This document shows positions 1 to 7,903 of a stretch of DNA of 64,000 nt, in pieces. Source of the DNA: Deltaproteobacteria bacterium (GTDB lineage: Bacteria > Desulfobacterota > Desulfuromonadia > Geobacterales > Geobacteraceae); contig SBEG01000022.1 of the NCBI GenBank assembly GCA_009668975.1, positions 1 to 64,000 on the forward strand, read 5' to 3'. The notes below the pieces were generated by a model. It did no database searches. It was not told where the DNA came from and saw only the letters and a list, made by a program, of their open reading frames with translations. Both the position numbers and the translations under genes were made by a program. The first letter of the stretch is position 1; the number at the start of each line of letters is the position of its first letter.

Positions 1-353
1 CCGAATTTGCCCTGGATTGTATCACGGAACAGGTATCTGGCAACCAGGAAAGAGATGCTTGCGCCAATGGTTGCGCCGATATTGGCGTAGACCGTGCCCA
101 TCAGCACCCCGAACACCGCGCCCGCGGCAAGGGTGAGGATTGCGGCGCCGGGAAGGGCCAGCGCCGTCTGGGTGATATAGATGGCCATAAAAACCACCAC
201 CGTGAGCAGCCGGTGGTCGCGGTAGAGGTTTAGCAAGTCATCCCGATTTTGCTTCAGGAAATCCAGGGTCAGGTACCGGCCCAGGCCGAACCAGAAAAAC
301 AGGCCGACAAAGAGCGCCGCCAGCAGCAGGAGGATGATTTTTTTTCGATTCAT
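1..353 (-). CDS. TVP38/TMEM64 (VTT-domain) family membrane protein, 5' part only
   Basis: The reading frame starts at 353 and runs off the left edge, so only about 117 residues are visible. It begins MNRKKIILLLLAALFVGLFF, a first membrane segment. A second hydrophobic stretch contains LPGAAILTLAAGAVFG, which is characteristic of TVP38/DedA (VTT) proteins, where re-entrant loops are expected. The start codon overlaps the stop of the upstream flavoprotein gene by one base (TGATG), so the two are translationally coupled. VTT proteins include lipid scramblases and transporters. Why they so often pair with MerA-like flavoproteins is unknown to me. Confidence 0.85.
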   Translation of the reverse strand, partial: MNRKKIILLLLAALFVGLFFWFGLGRYLTLDFLKQNRDDLLNLYRDHRLLTVVVFMAIYITQTALALPGAAILTLAAGAVFGVLMGTVYANIGATIGASISFLVARYLFRDTIQGKF

Positions 354-1939
354 CAGGATCTGCTCCAGGAGAGCCAAGCGGACAACATCTTCTTCAGAAA
401 TGGTGTCAGCCGGGTCCGGTTATAGGCATCGGCAAGCTTCTTGATGGCCTCGGCCTGTGTCGGATAGGGATGGATAGTCCGGCCGATTGCCGACAGTCCC
501 AGGCCATTGGTAATGGCCAGAGAGAGTTCGTTGATCATCTCCCCGGCGTGACGGGCAACAATCGTCGCCCCGAGGATCTTGTCACTGCCCTTTTTCAGGT
601 GTACCCGGGCAAAACCCTCGGATTCCCCGTCCAGTATTGCCCGGTCAACCTCGGACAACGGCACGGTGAAGGTCTGCACGGCAATGCCCTGTTTCTCGGC
701 GTCATGAGCATACATTCCCACATGAGCAATTTCCGGATCGGTATAGGTGCACCAGGGAACGGTCAGTGCAGAGCTCTTCTGGCGACCCTTGAAAAGCGCG
801 TTGGCAATCAGAATCCGCGCCAGGGCATCGGCCGTGTGGGTGAATTTGTAGGGAAAGCAGATATCACCGGCAGCGTAGACATGCGGATTCGAGGTCTGCA
901 GGCGATCATTGACCTGAACACCTGTCCGTACATCGAAGTCAATCCCTGCTGCTTCGAGACCCAGTCCATCCACATTCGGAACACGGCCCACAGCAACAAG
1001 GATTTCATCAACTTCAAGCGCCACCTGTCCGCCTGCGGTAGCAAAGTGCAGAAACTTATTCGCGTCCCGGCCGGAAACCTGCAGATCCTGAGCGGGAAGA
1101 AAGAGTTGGATACCCTCCCGGATCAGAGCCTTGTGCAAAACATCGGCTGCATCCGGATCCTCCCGGGGCAGGATATGCGTCGTGCGATGTCCGACAATGC
1201 TGACCCGGCTTCCCAGCCGGGCAAAAGCCTGCGCCAGCTCGCAACCGATCGGACCGGCGCCGATCACGGCAAGCCGGGGCGGAATCCCGGTCAGGGAAAA
1301 AATCGTTTCGTTCGTCAGGTAGCCCGCTTCGGCAAGCCCCGGGATCGCGGGCGCGGCTGCACGGGCGCCGGTGCAGATGGCAGCCTTGGCAAAGCGCAGC
1401 TGTTTTCCAGCCACCACGATCTCTGCGGGGCCGGCAAAGCGGCCCTGACCAAAAAAGACGTCCACGCCCAACTCGCCCTGAAAGCGCCGGGCGGAATCGT
1501 GTAGGCTGATGCCGGATCGCAGACGCCGCATCCGCGCCATGACAGCGCCAAAGTCAACAGTACTTTTCTCCGCGCCGGAGATACCGAATTCTCCTCCGCT
1601 GCGGATTTCGTGGGCAGCCCGGGATGCCCGGATCAGCGCCTTGGAGGGAACACATCCGACATTCAGACAATCTCCACCCATAAAAGCACTCTCGACCAGG
1701 GCCACCTTCGCGCCTAGACCGGCGGCGCCGGCAGCCGTGACAAGCCCGGCAGTTCCGGCGCCGAGCACCACCAGGTTGTAGCGGGAGGCGGGTTCGGGAT
1801 TGACCCAGGCCACGGGACGGACGTTGTCGCGCAGGGTTCTGTTGTGCTCATCATCGGGAAGAAGTACCGGTTCTGTATCCAAGAAAATTTCCTCACCGTC
1901 AAAGACTTCAACGTAGTAAGTTACTCCTGAAAGCGACAT
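353..1939 (-). CDS. MerA-like pyridine nucleotide-disulfide oxidoreductase (not a true mercuric reductase)
   Basis: About 528 residues. FAD-binding GAGTAG is near residue 60, and the redox-active pair lies in CLNVGCVPSK (Cys91 and Cys96). A second Rossmann motif (GAGPIG) follows, then the dimerisation domain ending with HPYPTQAEAIKK, whose His and Glu form the usual catalytic dyad. It lacks both the N-terminal HMA domain and the C-terminal Cys-Cys pair of mercuric reductases, so a thiol or quinone substrate is as likely as mercury. A GTG codon at 1957 would add six residues. Neither start has a convincing ribosome binding site. It is coupled to the TVP38 gene downstream, a pairing known from other bacteria, sometimes as a fusion. 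Confidence 0.85.
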   Translation of the reverse strand: MSLSGVTYYVEVFDGEEIFLDTEPVLLPDDEHNRTLRDNVRPVAWVNPEPASRYNLVVLGAGTAGLVTAAGAAGLGAKVALVESAFMGGDCLNVGCVPSKALIRASRAAHEIRSGGEFGISGAEKSTVDFGAVMARMRRLRSGISLHDSARRFQGELGVDVFFGQGRFAGPAEIVVAGKQLRFAKAAICTGARAAAPAIPGLAEAGYLTNETIFSLTGIPPRLAVIGAGPIGCELAQAFARLGSRVSIVGHRTTHILPREDPDAADVLHKALIREGIQLFLPAQDLQVSGRDANKFLHFATAGGQVALEVDEILVAVGRVPNVDGLGLEAAGIDFDVRTGVQVNDRLQTSNPHVYAAGDICFPYKFTHTADALARILIANALFKGRQKSSALTVPWCTYTDPEIAHVGMYAHDAEKQGIAVQTFTVPLSEVDRAILDGESEGFARVHLKKGSDKILGATIVARHAGEMINELSLAITNGLGLSAIGRTIHPYPTQAEAIKKLADAYNRTRLTPFLKKMLSAWLSWSRS

Positions 1940-1993
1940 CCTACTGCAAACCACCACTTTCAGGATTCTCAGCGATTCACGTTGTACTAATCA

Positions 1994-3142
1994 TCATACC
2001 CGCCGAACGAAAGGGAGGCAAGCGCTGCCCCCAATTGCCGCTTCAACCTTGACCGGTGTTTCCCGGCGAAATTTCCCACTACACAAGGAACCAAAGAGCA
2101 GGATCAGGAGAGCCGGAACGAGAATCCAGCCAACCAGGGCAACGCCCGGCCAGAGGAGCTTGCTCTTTGTGCTGTGAGAATAAGAAATTTCACCCTTGAG
2201 GGCACGCAGGTCCCGATAGATCAGGCAATGAAAGATCATCAGATAAGGAAAAAAAAGCAGCGCCAGGATCGGCCCGAATAACGGGACCGCCCCCACTAGG
2301 ACGGATACGACCCAGACGAGAAACAGCCGGAGCGCCACCTCAAGCCAATAACCGCGCACATATTCCCGGCTTTTGAGGAGGGCTGCCAGGCCGCGGACAT
2401 TTTCGCCGGGCATGATGAATTGGGCCAGCGAAAACCAGACCGTGAAGATCACACCCGGTATAATCAGCAGGAGGTAGCCGCCGGTCACAAGGAAGCCGCC
2501 CAGCAGAAAAATCCAGGCAAGGGGTAGAATCAGCTCCTTGCCGCGGCGTAGTGCATCCTCAAGCCGGAGCGAATCGTCCAGCACGGCGGAAAGGAAGCCG
2601 CCGTAGCACCAGAGTGAGCCGACGATACCGACCAGAAGGCCAAGGGCAACCGTTATGATAAATGTGATTCCGCCGGCAAGCAAGGTCGTGAAGAAACCCA
2701 GCCCAACCGCCGCGAGCGTAGGAATGACAAAGGCCAGGATCGTCAGCAGATACAGGAGAGCCAGGGGTGCGAAGCGCTCCTGATACAGCTCCCAACTCAG
2801 GCGGAACAGGTCACCGATATCAGTCAGCGCAGTCGGTTTACTTGGCGATACAGCAGAGAAAGGATCTGCCGATTCTGCGGCCGCGGCTTTTTGGGAATCG
2901 TCCGGGGAAACGGAGGGAGTTTCATTTTGGGAGGACTGCTCAAGCGAAGGATCGGACGCCGCGGCTTCGGGAAAGGCGGTTTGAGACGTCTCCCCGTTCG
3001 TGCCGGGAGGAGCGGCTTTATCATAGACGAATATCTCTTTACACTGGGGACAGGTGACGCGCCGCGGACCCTCCGGGACGTTTTCTTCAGGCAGTTGGCG
3101 GGAAAAGCCGCAGGAAGGACAGGCAATCGTAAGCAGACCCAT
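1994..3142 (-). CDS. Zinc-ribbon membrane protein of unknown function
   Basis: 382 residues. The N-terminus carries a CxxC...CxxC zinc ribbon (CPSCGFSRQLPEE ... CPQCKEIF, residues 9-40) of the MJ0042 type. A Ser/Pro/Ala-rich linker of about 80 residues follows. The rest is a polytopic membrane domain (FRLSWELYQERFAPLALLYL, then five or six hydrophobic segments) of the kind seen in DUF975/DUF4013-like and glycerophosphodiester phosphodiesterase membrane domains. AGAGGAG lies eight bases before the ATG. It sits alone between metX and the flavoprotein gene on the same strand. A specific function cannot be given. Confidence 0.75.
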   Translation of the reverse strand: MGLLTIACPSCGFSRQLPEENVPEGPRRVTCPQCKEIFVYDKAAPPGTNGETSQTAFPEAAASDPSLEQSSQNETPSVSPDDSQKAAAAESADPFSAVSPSKPTALTDIGDLFRLSWELYQERFAPLALLYLLTILAFVIPTLAAVGLGFFTTLLAGGITFIITVALGLLVGIVGSLWCYGGFLSAVLDDSLRLEDALRRGKELILPLAWIFLLGGFLVTGGYLLLIIPGVIFTVWFSLAQFIMPGENVRGLAALLKSREYVRGYWLEVALRLFLVWVVSVLVGAVPLFGPILALLFFPYLMIFHCLIYRDLRALKGEISYSHSTKSKLLWPGVALVGWILVPALLILLFGSLCSGKFRRETPVKVEAAIGGSACLPFVRRV

Positions 3143-3250
3143 AGCACTAACTCCTCTGGTTCAGGTTGCACAGAGAGCATCTTTTCGCCGCTCACCATAC
3201 ACCGGGAGCAGAGAAAAGTGAAGTCCGCTGACAGTGAGTTCGGCACGGGG

Positions 3251-4360
3251 TCAGATTTTGGAAGTTATCCGGTCGAGAAAATCCAACACATACGGCGCAA
3301 AGGTTTCGTGCTCCAGCAGGAAAGCATCGTGGCCGTAGGACGACTCGATGAGATGGTATTCGACCGGTTTGCCCAGTTCCTTCAGCACGTTAACCAACTC
3401 TTCGGTCTGAGCCGGCGGATAGAGCCAGTCGGAGGTGAAGGCATAGAACTGGATCGGCGCCGTGACCGGGGCTAAGGCTTCCTGAAGCGATTCGCAGCCC
3501 CAGGCAACGTCGTAGAGGTCAAGGGCCTTGGCCAGATAAAGGAAGGAATTGGCATCAAAGCGGTCCACGAAATTGTAGCCGTTGTAGGACAGATAGCGCT
3601 CCACCTCGAAACGGCCGAAGAAATCGAACAAACCATCCCGGGCCGAGAATCTGCGGCCGAACTTGCTCCACATGGACTCATCGGAAAGAAAGGTAATGTG
3701 GCCGATGCCGCGGGCAAGGGCCAGGCCATCCTTCGGGTTTTTCCGGTACTCGCCCTTTTTCCAGGTGGGATCGTTGAAGATGGCCCAGCGGGCAACGGCA
3801 TTCATGGCGATGGCCATGGGCGATGGCCGGCCGCTCGTGGCCAGTACAACCGCCGAGGCGATCCGCTCAGGGAAGCAGGTCGCCCATTCCAGGGCCTGCA
3901 TGCCGCCCATGCTCCCGCCGAGCACGGTCAGCAGCTTGTCGATCCCCAGATGGTCCAGCAACAGAGCTTGCGCCCGCACCATATCGCGGACCGTGATGAC
4001 CGGAAATGACAGGTTATAGCGCTTTCCGGTCTTCGGGTTTATCGAGGTAGGCCCGGTGGAACCATAACAGGAACCGATAATATTGGAGCAGATCACGAAA
4101 TACTTGTCGGTATCCAGTAGCCGCCCCGGCCCCACGATAGCATCCCACCAGCCGACCTTCTGATCATCCTCGCTGTACTTGCCGGCAACATGGGCATTTC
4201 CGGTCCAGGCATGGGTGATCATAACCGCATTGGAACGGTTGCCGTTCAGGGTGCCGTAAGTTTCATAGGCAAGGGTAATCGGGCCGAGAATCCGGCCGCT
4301 TTCGAGGCGAAGTTCGGTATCGAAGGTAACGGATTGGGTTTCTACAATGCCGACGGACAT
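3251..4360 (-). CDS. metX: Homoserine O-acetyltransferase (alpha/beta hydrolase fold)
   Basis: 369 residues, the usual length for MetX. It transfers an acyl group from acetyl-CoA to homoserine, the first committed step of methionine synthesis. The nucleophile elbow is [12 protein letters not shown] with Ser150. The catalytic Asp is in SDWLYPP and the His in [10 protein letters not shown] near the C-terminus. NxxTG and GxxYGSTGP segments (residues 89-104) are typical of the family. Acetyl versus succinyl specificity cannot be settled by eye. A SAM-I riboswitch and terminator lie directly upstream, which independently supports the methionine role. Confidence 0.96.
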   Translation of the reverse strand: MSVGIVETQSVTFDTELRLESGRILGPITLAYETYGTLNGNRSNAVMITHAWTGNAHVAGKYSEDDQKVGWWDAIVGPGRLLDTDKYFVICSNIIGSCYGSTGPTSINPKTGKRYNLSFPVITVRDMVRAQALLLDHLGIDKLLTVLGGSMGGMQALEWATCFPERIASAVVLATSGRPSPMAIAMNAVARWAIFNDPTWKKGEYRKNPKDGLALARGIGHITFLSDESMWSKFGRRFSARDGLFDFFGRFEVERYLSYNGYNFVDRFDANSFLYLAKALDLYDVAWGCESLQEALAPVTAPIQFYAFTSDWLYPPAQTEELVNVLKELGKPVEYHLIESSYGHDAFLLEHETFAPYVLDFLDRITSKI

Positions 4361-4404
4361 GGGTTGCTCACAGGAATCAGGGTAAAGGGTTGCAGCTGCT
4401 GATA

Positions 4405-4437
4405 CAAAAAAAGCCCCTTCTTTGATGAGAAGGAGCT
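4405..4437 (-). terminator. Intrinsic terminator of the SAM riboswitch expression platform
   Basis: Read on the minus strand, AGCTCCTTCT and AGAAGGGGCT form a 10-bp stem around a six-base loop and are followed by seven T. It lies between the riboswitch aptamer and metX. Its 5' arm (CCTTCTCATC) resembles the aptamer P1 strands, as expected for a mutually exclusive antiterminator. Transcription should stop here when SAM is bound. Confidence 0.9.
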
Positions 4438-4460
4438 TCCGGGTACCTGTCCGCCTGAAA

Positions 4461-4571
4461 CACCTTTCTCATCTGTGCCGTTCGGCAGGATTTAGCACCT
4501 GACACCCGTTTCCGGGCCGGTTGCTGTGGTTTCGCAGGGCCTATCCCTCCACCACTCTTGATAAGAAGGTC
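4461..4571 (-). promoter_or_regulatory. SAM-I (S-box) riboswitch controlling metX
   Basis: On the minus strand the conserved S-box core is clear. The P1 5' strand ACCTTCTTATC leads into AAGAGTGGTGGAGGGA, then GCCCTGCGAAACC and CAGCAACC, then GGTGCTAAATCC, and closes with GATGAGAAAGGT, the P1 3' strand. All the invariant SAM-I blocks are present in order. It lies about 100 bases ahead of metX and is followed by a terminator hairpin, so it is an OFF switch acting by premature termination at high S-adenosylmethionine. Confidence 0.96.
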
Positions 4572-4644
4572 TTGTATGAAATTGTTGAAAAAGGATACGG
4601 GAGCCCGCGATTTTTGTCAATGCAATAATCAGCGACCGCCCCCG

Positions 4645-5514
4645 TCAGGCGCCAGCCGGCGAAGACGCGATCCCCTGCGACACCAGAGGCAATAGCAGCG
4701 TCTTCATTTTCTTTAAAGCGCCCTCCTCGATCTGGCGGACCCTTTCCCGTGATATGGAAAAATGATCCGCGATTTCCTGGAGAGTCAGCGGCTCTTCAGC
4801 CGACACCCGATGCTCGATGACGAAGCGCTCTTTTTCATTCAGTTGTGACACAGCCTGGGAAACTTCCCGCTCCAGAAGAGCCGCCGTCTGATTCTCGGCA
4901 AGCAGCTCTTCCTGGTTCATCCGCTCATCGGCAAGGGAATCCATCAGCGAGTACCCTTCTCCGGCAACCAGTTCGGAATCCAGAGAGCAATCGCCACGCA
5001 AGCGCTGCTCCATCTCGAGGTATTCGGATTCCTTCACCTCCAGTGAATGTGAAGCAGCCGGAGCATCATCATCCCCCAGCATGTTTTTAATGGCATCTTT
5101 GGCCTGCTTCAGCTTGAAGAACAATTTCCGCTGCGCCTGGGTGGTCCCGATCTTCAAGAGGCTCCAGGTTGAGATGATATAGTTCTGAATATATGCCCGG
5201 ATCCACCAAACCGCATAGGAAATCAGTCGAAAGCCTTTATAAGGATTGAACTTACGGACCGCCATCATCAGTCCCACATTGCCTTCCTGAATAAGATCAA
5301 GCATCTTCATTCCGTAGGAGCGGTATTCTCCGGCAATTTTCACCACAAAGCGAAGATTCGAGGTAACCAGCATGTGGGCGGCTTCAAGGTCCTTTTCCTC
5401 GTAAAACTTCACTGCCAGCTGATATTCCTCTTCCGGAGCAAGAACGCGGAAACGTCGTATTTCAGCAAAGTATTTTTGCAGATTGTCGGACAAAACAGGC
5501 AATGAACCGGTCAT
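4645..5514 (-). CDS. rpoH: RNA polymerase heat-shock sigma factor RpoH (sigma-32)
   Basis: 289 residues, group 3 sigma-70 family. Region 2 contains MLVTSNLRFVVKIA, DLIQEGNVGLMMAVRKF and WWIRAYIQNYI. The RpoH box QRKLFFKLK at residues 128-136 separates it from housekeeping sigma factors. Region 4 has the helix-turn-helix LTLQEIADHFSISRERVRQI. An AAGGAGGTTGATTTC segment precedes the ATG. A perfect CIRCE operator lies about 50 bases upstream, so expression is expected to be repressed by HrcA. Confidence 0.96.
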   Translation of the reverse strand: MTGSLPVLSDNLQKYFAEIRRFRVLAPEEEYQLAVKFYEEKDLEAAHMLVTSNLRFVVKIAGEYRSYGMKMLDLIQEGNVGLMMAVRKFNPYKGFRLISYAVWWIRAYIQNYIISTWSLLKIGTTQAQRKLFFKLKQAKDAIKNMLGDDDAPAASHSLEVKESEYLEMEQRLRGDCSLDSELVAGEGYSLMDSLADERMNQEELLAENQTAALLEREVSQAVSQLNEKERFVIEHRVSAEEPLTLQEIADHFSISRERVRQIEEGALKKMKTLLLPLVSQGIASSPAGA

Positions 5515-5565
5515 GAAATCAACCTCCTTCTTTCATGGAAACCTGAAGTGGTGCATCGAAGCATA

Positions 5566-5592
5566 TTAGCACTCTACTTCGGTGAGTGCTAA
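5566..5592. promoter_or_regulatory. CIRCE operator (HrcA binding site) upstream of rpoH
   Basis: The sequence is TTAGCACTC, nine bases, GAGTGCTAA, matching the CIRCE consensus at all 18 arm positions. It lies 52-78 bases before the rpoH start, where it could cover the promoter. CIRCE is normally found before groESL and dnaK/hrcA operons. Confidence 0.97.
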
Positions 5593-5870
5593 AAATATAG
5601 CAAGAAAAGTTCCGCTTTTCAACAAGAAAAATTGGTTTTCGTCAATTCTCTCAGGCAGTTCGCCATCTCCCGGGATTTAAAAGGACCACACCGAATCTGT
5701 GACGGGAACATCGTCACCTTAGTAGACGCTGGATTTTTTTATTATAACTTACATAGTAACCGTGCCGGCTTTTCATTATTCACCTTAAAATCCGCTCGAA
5801 TCCCCCTGAAAAGAAGTTTGCGGCAGAGCGTTTCACAGGCAATGTTTCTAGAGAGAGTGAATAAATCTTG

Positions 5871-5939
5871 CCCGTAAAGGTGAGATATGCTACACAGAAT
5901 ATCTAATGAACAAGGCTCTTTCCCGGCCTTTACGGGAGG
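5871..5939 (+). promoter_or_regulatory. Inverted repeat covering the ilvE ribosome binding site
   Basis: CCCGTAAAGG (5871-5880) and CCTTTACGGG (5927-5936) are perfect 10-base complements. The right arm runs into the Shine-Dalgarno GGGAGG (5934-5939). Inside, AGATAT and ATATCT can form a second stem. In the transcript this would hide the ilvE ribosome binding site, suggesting translational control. The effector, if there is one, is unknown. The rest of the 350-base gap back to CIRCE is AT-rich and shows nothing recognisable. Confidence 0.55.
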
Positions 5940-5946
5940 TTGCATC

Positions 5947-7020
5947 ATGGAAATCAAGGTTCTTCCCCTTCCGGAAGAAAAGAAGAAAACCAAGTATACC
6001 GATGAATCTGCACTCAGCTTCGGCAGATTATTTACTGACCGGATGTTTCTCGTGGAATGGAGAGCTTCAGAAGGGTGGGTTGATGCCAGAATCCAGCCCT
6101 ACGCCCCCTTTGTCCTCGATCCCTCGGCTCTTGTCTTTCATTATGCGCAGGAAATTTTCGAAGGCCTCAAGGCGTATAAATGGGCAGACGGAAGCATCGC
6201 CCTCTTCCGGCCGGAAATAAACGCTCACCGTTTCAACCTCTCGGCTGAGCGGCTTTGCATCCCGGAAATTCCGGAGGAGCTCTTCCTCGAGGGCATCAGC
6301 CAGCTTGTTAGCCTCGAAAAAGACTGGATCCCCGGTTCAGAGGGCACCTCCCTCTATATCCGCCCCGCGGTTATCGCAGTCGAGCCGGTACTGGGTGTCA
6401 AACCATCCGACCACTACTATTTCTTTGTTATCATGTCTCCGGTCGGCGCCTACTATGCAGCCGGATTTAACCCGGTCAAGATCCTCGTGGAAGACACCTA
6501 TGTTCGCGCGGTCCCCGGCGGCACCGGGGAAGCCAAAACCGGCGGAAACTATGCCGCCTCTCTCAAGGCTGCCCAGGTCGCCAAGAAAAAAGGCTTCGAC
6601 CAGGTGCTCTGGCTGGATGGCTGCGACAAGAAATACATCGAAGAAGTCGGTTCCATGAATATGTTCTTCGTCTATGACGATGTCGTTGTCACTGCCCCGC
6701 TCAACGGCTCCATCCTCAAGGGTGTGACCCGCGACTCGGTTATGAAGCTCGCAGATACCATGGGCTTCCGCATTGAAGAACGTCAGATAGCCATCGACGA
6801 GCTGGTTGCGGACATCCGCTCCGGCAAGGTAAAAGAAGCCTTCGGCAGCGGCACCGCCGCGGTCATTACCCCGGTCGGAGTCCTCAGCTACAAGGATGAA
6901 TCCTTGACCGTTGGCAATGGCGGCGTTGGCGGTCTGACCCAGAAACTGTACGACACCCTAACCGGTATCCAGTACGGAAAGATTCCTGACACTTTCGGCT
7001 GGGTTCGCAAAATCGCCTAA
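5947..7020 (+). CDS. ilvE: Branched-chain amino acid aminotransferase
   Basis: 357 residues, fold-type IV PLP enzyme of the longer (type II) BCAT subgroup. It interconverts Leu/Ile/Val and their 2-oxo acids with glutamate. The PLP lysine is Lys197 in GTGEAKTGGNYAASL. EVGSMNMFFV and SGTAAVITPVG are further family blocks. The ATG at 5947 is preceded by GGGAGG at a good distance. An in-frame ATG at 5887 would add 20 unconserved residues. A 50-residue Cys-rich gene follows six bases after the stop and precedes the terminator, so the two probably share a transcript. Confidence 0.95.
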   Translation: MEIKVLPLPEEKKKTKYTDESALSFGRLFTDRMFLVEWRASEGWVDARIQPYAPFVLDPSALVFHYAQEIFEGLKAYKWADGSIALFRPEINAHRFNLSAERLCIPEIPEELFLEGISQLVSLEKDWIPGSEGTSLYIRPAVIAVEPVLGVKPSDHYYFFVIMSPVGAYYAAGFNPVKILVEDTYVRAVPGGTGEAKTGGNYAASLKAAQVAKKKGFDQVLWLDGCDKKYIEEVGSMNMFFVYDDVVVTAPLNGSILKGVTRDSVMKLADTMGFRIEERQIAIDELVADIRSGKVKEAFGSGTAAVITPVGVLSYKDESLTVGNGGVGGLTQKLYDTLTGIQYGKIPDTFGWVRKIA

Positions 7021-7025
7021 AAACC

Positions 7026-7178
7026 ATGAAACAACAAACGAACAGAAACTTGTTATGTTCCTCGTGCCGCCGCCACTGCAAGCAGTCTCCTGAAGCGGTG
7101 ATTGCCAATTGCCCCCGCTACTACCCGGGCCCCAAGGTCAAAAAGCAGGATTGGAAGCAGATGGAACTGCTCCTCTAA
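7026..7178 (+). CDS. Small Cys-rich protein (50 aa), unknown function
   Basis: An open frame of 50 residues starts five bases after the ilvE stop and ends just before a strong terminator. It begins MKQQTNRNLLCSSCRRHC and has Cys at residues 11, 14, 18 and 29, a plausible zinc or Fe-S site. It also contains YYPGP, a motif shared with the Cys-rich protein encoded at 7415-7702. Its position inside the ilvE transcript, its composition and the motif suggest a real gene. No function can be assigned. Confidence 0.6.
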   Translation: MKQQTNRNLLCSSCRRHCKQSPEAVIANCPRYYPGPKVKKQDWKQMELLL

Positions 7179-7182
7179 CCAC

Positions 7183-7216
7183 GAAGCCCCGCTCAGATGA
7201 GCGGGGCTTCTTTTTT
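7183..7216 (+). terminator. Intrinsic terminator of the ilvE transcript
   Basis: GAAGCCCCGCTC and GAGCGGGGCTTC form a 12-bp stem with a short AGAT loop, followed by TTTTTT. It lies five bases after the stop of the 50-residue gene. Confidence 0.93.
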
Positions 7217-7248
7217 CTAAAAGTTTGATCCTTCAGGACACGTATATT

Positions 7249-7420
7249 ACCTAGGAGCCTGTCGGACTTAGGGTAAATCTGCTGCAAATCCGTCTGGACG
7301 GTCCATATTTCGCCGCTTTTTTGGGCAATATAACAACTATTACCCTTCAAAATCGACAAAATCTGTCCTCGACCGGCCGAATTTTCGCTGCGATTTCCTA
7401 AGTCCGACAGACTCCTAGGT
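7249..7420. repeat. MITE-like element with 24-bp terminal inverted repeats
   Basis: The ends are 24-base inverted repeats with one mismatch, beginning ACCTAGGAG and ending CTGTCGGACTTAGG. The element is 172 bp. Inside the arms the complementarity continues imperfectly, so a single strand could fold almost completely. There is no transposase. The CCTAGG termini suggest a CTAG target duplication or palindromic ends. The right end lies within the 3' end of the gene at 7415-7702. Confidence 0.75.
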
Positions 7421-7702
7421 AAATACTTTGGCATTACACAAGTATTCCGGACAGCTGCTATTGACACATTTCCCGCCAACCATGTCCGGGCAGGTCATAC
7501 AGGAACCTTTCCTCCGTCTCCTTCTTTCAGGTCCGGGGTAGTATTCTGTTTTCGCCTGCCTTATGGGGTCACGGCCGACCACCACCCAGCCACTGGAGCG
7601 CCTGAAGCCCTTCACCCTATTCCGCGCCAATAACTCTCCAAGCACGTAATCAGGAACCTCCTCAAGCTCGGTACTGCCACTTAACAATACTTCTATCAGC
7701 AT
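7415..7702 (-). CDS. Small protein with Cys-rich tail (95 aa), unknown function
   Basis: The start is ATG at 7702, preceded by a purine run GGGGGGGAGG. A TTG at 7738 would add 12 residues. The first 60 residues (MLIEVLLSGSTELEEVPDY...) look like a small alpha/beta domain with a WVVVGRDPIR strand. YYPGPERRRRRKG and five cysteines (CMTC, C, C, C) follow, a likely metal site. The last Thr codon and the TAG stop lie inside the terminal repeat of the adjacent MITE-like element, so the original C-terminus may have been different. Such small proteins are common in Geobacter-type genomes, but I know no function for them. Confidence 0.65.
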   Translation of the reverse strand: MLIEVLLSGSTELEEVPDYVLGELLARNRVKGFRRSSGWVVVGRDPIRQAKTEYYPGPERRRRRKGSCMTCPDMVGGKCVNSSCPEYLCNAKVFT

Positions 7703-7903
7703 CCTCCCCCCCTGAATGACTCTCACGAAAAGGTTCAACAGTAAATATTAGTATTATCTTATAATTTAAAAAACTTATATTGTTTAAATTAAGTTATGTC
7801 AACTTATTTCGCAATGCCATCGACAAAACGCCAGCCTTTGGGGATTTTCCAATATGTTCTGGAGTGAGAGAAATTGGTGCAGGTTTTTTCGGTAGGCGCT
7901 AAG

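Noticed and set aside
470..1504. 344-residue plus-strand frame antisense to the flavoprotein gene
   Set aside because: It is the complement of a clearly conserved oxidoreductase. Its sequence has no domain and shows the biased composition of a GC-rich shadow frame.
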